DNA from: Bacteroidales bacterium
GTDB lineage: Bacteria; Bacteroidota; Bacteroidia; Bacteroidales; Paludibacteraceae
Assembly: GCA_900766775.1 (NCBI GenBank)
Contig: CAAFXN010000118.1
Coordinates: 1-6,214 of the forward strand
Length of the DNA stretch: 6,214 nucleotides
Direction: 5' to 3'
The translations under genes and the position numbers were made by a program. Positions 3,962 through 6,214 of this stretch are shown one piece after another. The number at the start of each line of letters is the position of its first letter. Position 1 is the stretch's first letter. A model generated the notes under the pieces. The model was not told the origin of the DNA and ran no database searches. It saw only the letters and a program-made list of their open reading frames with translations.

Positions 3962-6214
3962 ATGAAGAAAAGAACGATTATACTATTATGCGCATCTATG
4001 TGGTTGCTGAGTTCCTCGGCATATGCCATCGTGCATACCTACACCGAACAATCCGTGCTACAAACGGGGAAGTGGGTAAAGATACAAGTGCAAGAGTCGG
4101 GTATCTACCGCATGACGTATGAAGACCTGTTGGCAGCCGGTCTTAGCAACCCCGCCGACGTGCGCGTATATGGCTACGGAGGTGCCATGCTGTCGCAGAA
4201 CTTCAACAAAGTGAAGATAGACGACCTGCCGGCAGTGGGGATATACATGGAGAAAGGCACTGACGGCGTGTTCAACGCAGGCGATTACATCCTGTTTTAC
4301 GGGCAAGGCACCACGTCGTGGGCATACAACGGGACACAGTTTGTGCACACACGCAACCCATACTCGGACTACGGTTACTATTTCCTGAGCGACAACGCCG
4401 GCGAGCAGAGACTGTTGCCCACGGCAGAGGCAGTAGCCGAGGAAGGTGCGACCACGATAACCACGTTCCCCCGCTATCAAGTGCATGAGTTGGATTCTAT
4501 CAACCTGCTGGACGCTTCGGGCGTAGATGGCGGCGGGCGAGAGTTCTACGGGGAGTGGTTCACAACCACCAAGCCGACCCGCACGTTCAGTTTCTCCACC
4601 CCGAACGCTCTGACCACGGAGGCCTCTATCTGCAACATTGCCGTTGCGGCGTCCTCCGGCAGGAGCAGCAACTTCCGATTCACGATGAACGGCACCAGCA
4701 ACAGCGTGCGGCTGGACTCCATCTCCGTGAGCGATTTCTACACGAAAGGGCAGTTGGCTTCGAGCAACAAGTCGTACCCGACGGCTGCTGACCGTCAGAC
4801 CGTAGAGATAACCTACTCCGCCCCCGTCACGAGCGCCAACGGCTATCTGAACTATATCGAACTGACCACCACCTGCCAACTCGCGATGACGGGAAGCCAG
4901 ATGCCTTTCCGCACCTCTGCAAACAACGGGATGGATATACCGATGCAGTTCGTGCTGAGCAATGCGACCTCGGCTACGGAGGTATGGAACATAACGGATA
5001 AAGCCAATATCTATCGCATGCCGACCAGCCTTTCGGGTTCTACGCTGACCTTTATCGGCAGCAACAAATCGGGCATACAGGAATATATCGCCGTGAATAC
5101 CAACGGCAACGGCTGGCTGTCGCCCACCGTGGTGGGAAGCGTAGCCAACCAGAATCTGCATGCACTAACGAACATCGACTATGTCATCATCTGCCCCGAG
5201 ATGTTCCACACACAAGCCACCGAGTTGGCACAAGCGCACGAGGAGATAGACGGCATCACATGGGCGGTGGTTACCGACACCGAAGTCTTCAACGAGTTCT
5301 CTTCGGGAACCCCCGACGCTACCGCCTACCGCTGGTTGATGAAGATGCTCTACGACAGAGCCAACCAAAGCAGCGCCATACAGAAACCGCGATGGCTCCT
5401 ATTGCTCGGAGACGGGACATTCGACAACCGCAAACTACTGAAGATGAGCGGGCAAAACACCCTGTTGACCTACCAAGCAAAGAACTCCACCGTGGAGACC
5501 AAGGCATATGCCACCGACGACTATTTCGGCTTCCTTGACAACAGCGAGGGCGAAAGCGACACCTACGGAAGAATGGATATAGGCGTGGGACGATTGCCTG
5601 CCAATACCGTTGAGGAAGCGCAAAACATGGTCAACAAGACCATTCGCTATATGCGCAATGAGGACATGAGCAAATGGAAGACCCAGCTGATATTCCTTGC
5701 CGACGACGGCGACAACGGACTGCACACCCGCGTAGCAGAAGAAGGCGCAGAGCGCGTTCGCAAAAAGAACCTCGACTTCGTGGTTAATAAGATTTATCTT
5801 GACGCATACCCGCAAGAGATAAACGCCTCGGGTGAGAGTTATCCGCTCGCAAAGACAAGGCTGGATAACCTGCTGCAAAACGGAGCGTTGTTCCTTGACT
5901 ATTCAGGGCACGGCAGTTACAACGCCATCACCAACGAGGGTATGTTGAACCTCAAGAGCATTCAGAAGATGACCAATAAGAATTTGGCATTATGGATGTT
6001 CGCGACCTGCTCTTTTGCCCATTTCGATTCCGGCAAATCGTCGGCTGCAGAGGAGGCTGTGCTCAATCCGAACGGAGGTGCGATAGGTGTGCTGTCCGCC
6101 TGCCGAACGGTGTATGCGACGCAGAACACCTATATCAACCGCAACTTCTGCGACACTTTGTTCGGGCATAAAAATGCCTATTCCTACCACATGACCATCG
6201 GTGAAGCATGCGCA
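3962..6214 (+). CDS. porU: PorU, type IX secretion sortase (3'-truncated by window)
   Basis: 751 codons without a stop, running off the right edge; family members are about 1,100-1,200 residues. PorU is a gingipain-like C25 cysteine peptidase at the outer membrane surface. It removes the C-terminal domain of type IX secreted proteins and joins them to the anchoring lipopolysaccharide. Residues 1-22 form a signal peptide (MKKR, hydrophobic core, then AYA before I23). The lone Cys in LLCAS does not fit a lipobox. Residues about 23-400 are the beta-rich N-terminal part, with GIYRMTYEDL and VRVYGYGG as in other PorU proteins. The C25 domain starts near N404 with IDYVIICPE, followed by LLLLGDGTFDNR (479-490), VGRLPANT (542-549) and ADDGD (580-584). 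The catalytic pair is H650 in SGHGSYN and C683 in FATCSF. They are 33 residues apart, the same spacing I recall for His657/Cys690 of P. gingivalis PorU. The missing part should hold the rest of the C25 fold and the C-terminal beta domains. Confidence 0.93.
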   Translation, partial: MKKRTIILLCASMWLLSSSAYAIVHTYTEQSVLQTGKWVKIQVQESGIYRMTYEDLLAAGLSNPADVRVYGYGGAMLSQNFNKVKIDDLPAVGIYMEKGTDGVFNAGDYILFYGQGTTSWAYNGTQFVHTRNPYSDYGYYFLSDNAGEQRLLPTAEAVAEEGATTITTFPRYQVHELDSINLLDASGVDGGGREFYGEWFTTTKPTRTFSFSTPNALTTEASICNIAVAASSGRSSNFRFTMNGTSNSVRLDSISVSDFYTKGQLASSNKSYPTAADRQTVEITYSAPVTSANGYLNYIELTTTCQLAMTGSQMPFRTSANNGMDIPMQFVLSNATSATEVWNITDKANIYRMPTSLSGSTLTFIGSNKSGIQEYIAVNTNGNGWLSPTVVGSVANQNLHALTNIDYVIICPEMFHTQATELAQAHEEIDGITWAVVTDTEVFNEFSSGTPDATAYRWLMKMLYDRANQSSAIQKPRWLLLLGDGTFDNRKLLKMSGQNTLLTYQAKNSTVETKAYATDDYFGFLDNSEGESDTYGRMDIGVGRLPANTVEEAQNMVNKTIRYMRNEDMSKWKTQLIFLADDGDNGLHTRVAEEGAERVRKKNLDFVVNKIYLDAYPQEINASGESYPLAKTRLDNLLQNGALFLDYSGHGSYNAITNEGMLNLKSIQKMTNKNLALWMFATCSFAHFDSGKSSAAEEAVLNPNGGAIGVLSACRTVYATQNTYINRNFCDTLFGHKNAYSYHMTIGEACA

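Noticed and set aside
3989..3991. Cys10 of PorU as a lipoprotein attachment site
   Set aside because: The preceding residues are ILL, and position -1 should be Gly, Ala or Ser. An ordinary signal peptidase site after AYA at residue 22 fits better.
4058..5161. A 367-codon open frame on the minus strand inside porU
   Set aside because: It is fully antisense to porU, has no recognisable domain, signal or promoter, and its composition (rich in His, Arg, Gly, Val) is what the complement of a GC-rich coding strand gives. porU in the opposite frame has clear family motifs throughout.

Overview
The window looks like a piece of a Bacteroidales (phylum Bacteroidota) chromosome. It carries a type IX secretion sortase gene (porU) and a DUF4293 membrane protein, a family I know only from this phylum. 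It also has three promoters of the Bacteroidetes type (-33 TTG/TTTG and -7 TAnnTTTG, 20 bp apart) and no clear Shine-Dalgarno sequences. The first 20 bases are not biological: they match the 3' end of the Illumina TruSeq read-1 adapter, so base 21 is probably the true edge of an assembled contig.

Layout. 21-907 (+): hemW, lacking its N-terminal radical-SAM cysteine region because the contig starts inside it. 917-1369 (-): a four-helix DUF4293 membrane protein, convergent with hemW with only 9 bp between them. 1370-1689: a 320-bp divergent regulatory region. It holds back-to-back promoters for the DUF4293 gene and for der, a heptamer-periodic repeat in the DUF4293 leader and a 24-bp imperfect tandem repeat in the der leader. 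1690-3003 (+): der (engA), a complete two-GTPase-domain ribosome assembly factor. 3004-3418: a 415-bp gene-free region. It holds two tandem copies of an 11-bp TTATCCAC-containing unit, then a 138-bp imperfect palindrome whose central part is four tandem copies of a second 11-bp unit, then a promoter. 3419-3919 (+): a short protein of the fumarylacetoacetate hydrolase (FAH) fold that appears to have lost most catalytic residues. 3962-6214 (+): the first 751 codons of porU, running off the window with the His/Cys catalytic pair present.

How the parts fit. hemW, the DUF4293 gene and der are ordinary housekeeping or conserved genes, each in its own transcription unit. The FAH-like gene and porU are 42 bp apart on the same strand, and only one promoter is visible upstream of the pair, so they are probably co-transcribed. 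porU cleaves the C-terminal signal from type IX secreted proteins at the cell surface; its usual partner porV would be expected just past the right edge.

Most worth a second look: the apparently dead FAH-like protein tied to porU, the palindrome with its 11-bp tandem array, and a shared extended promoter module (TTGCrTATnyCG, 10 A/T-rich bases, GTAnyTTTGCA) found at identical spacing at all three promoters. I did not find a mobile element, CRISPR array, RNA gene of known family or defence system.
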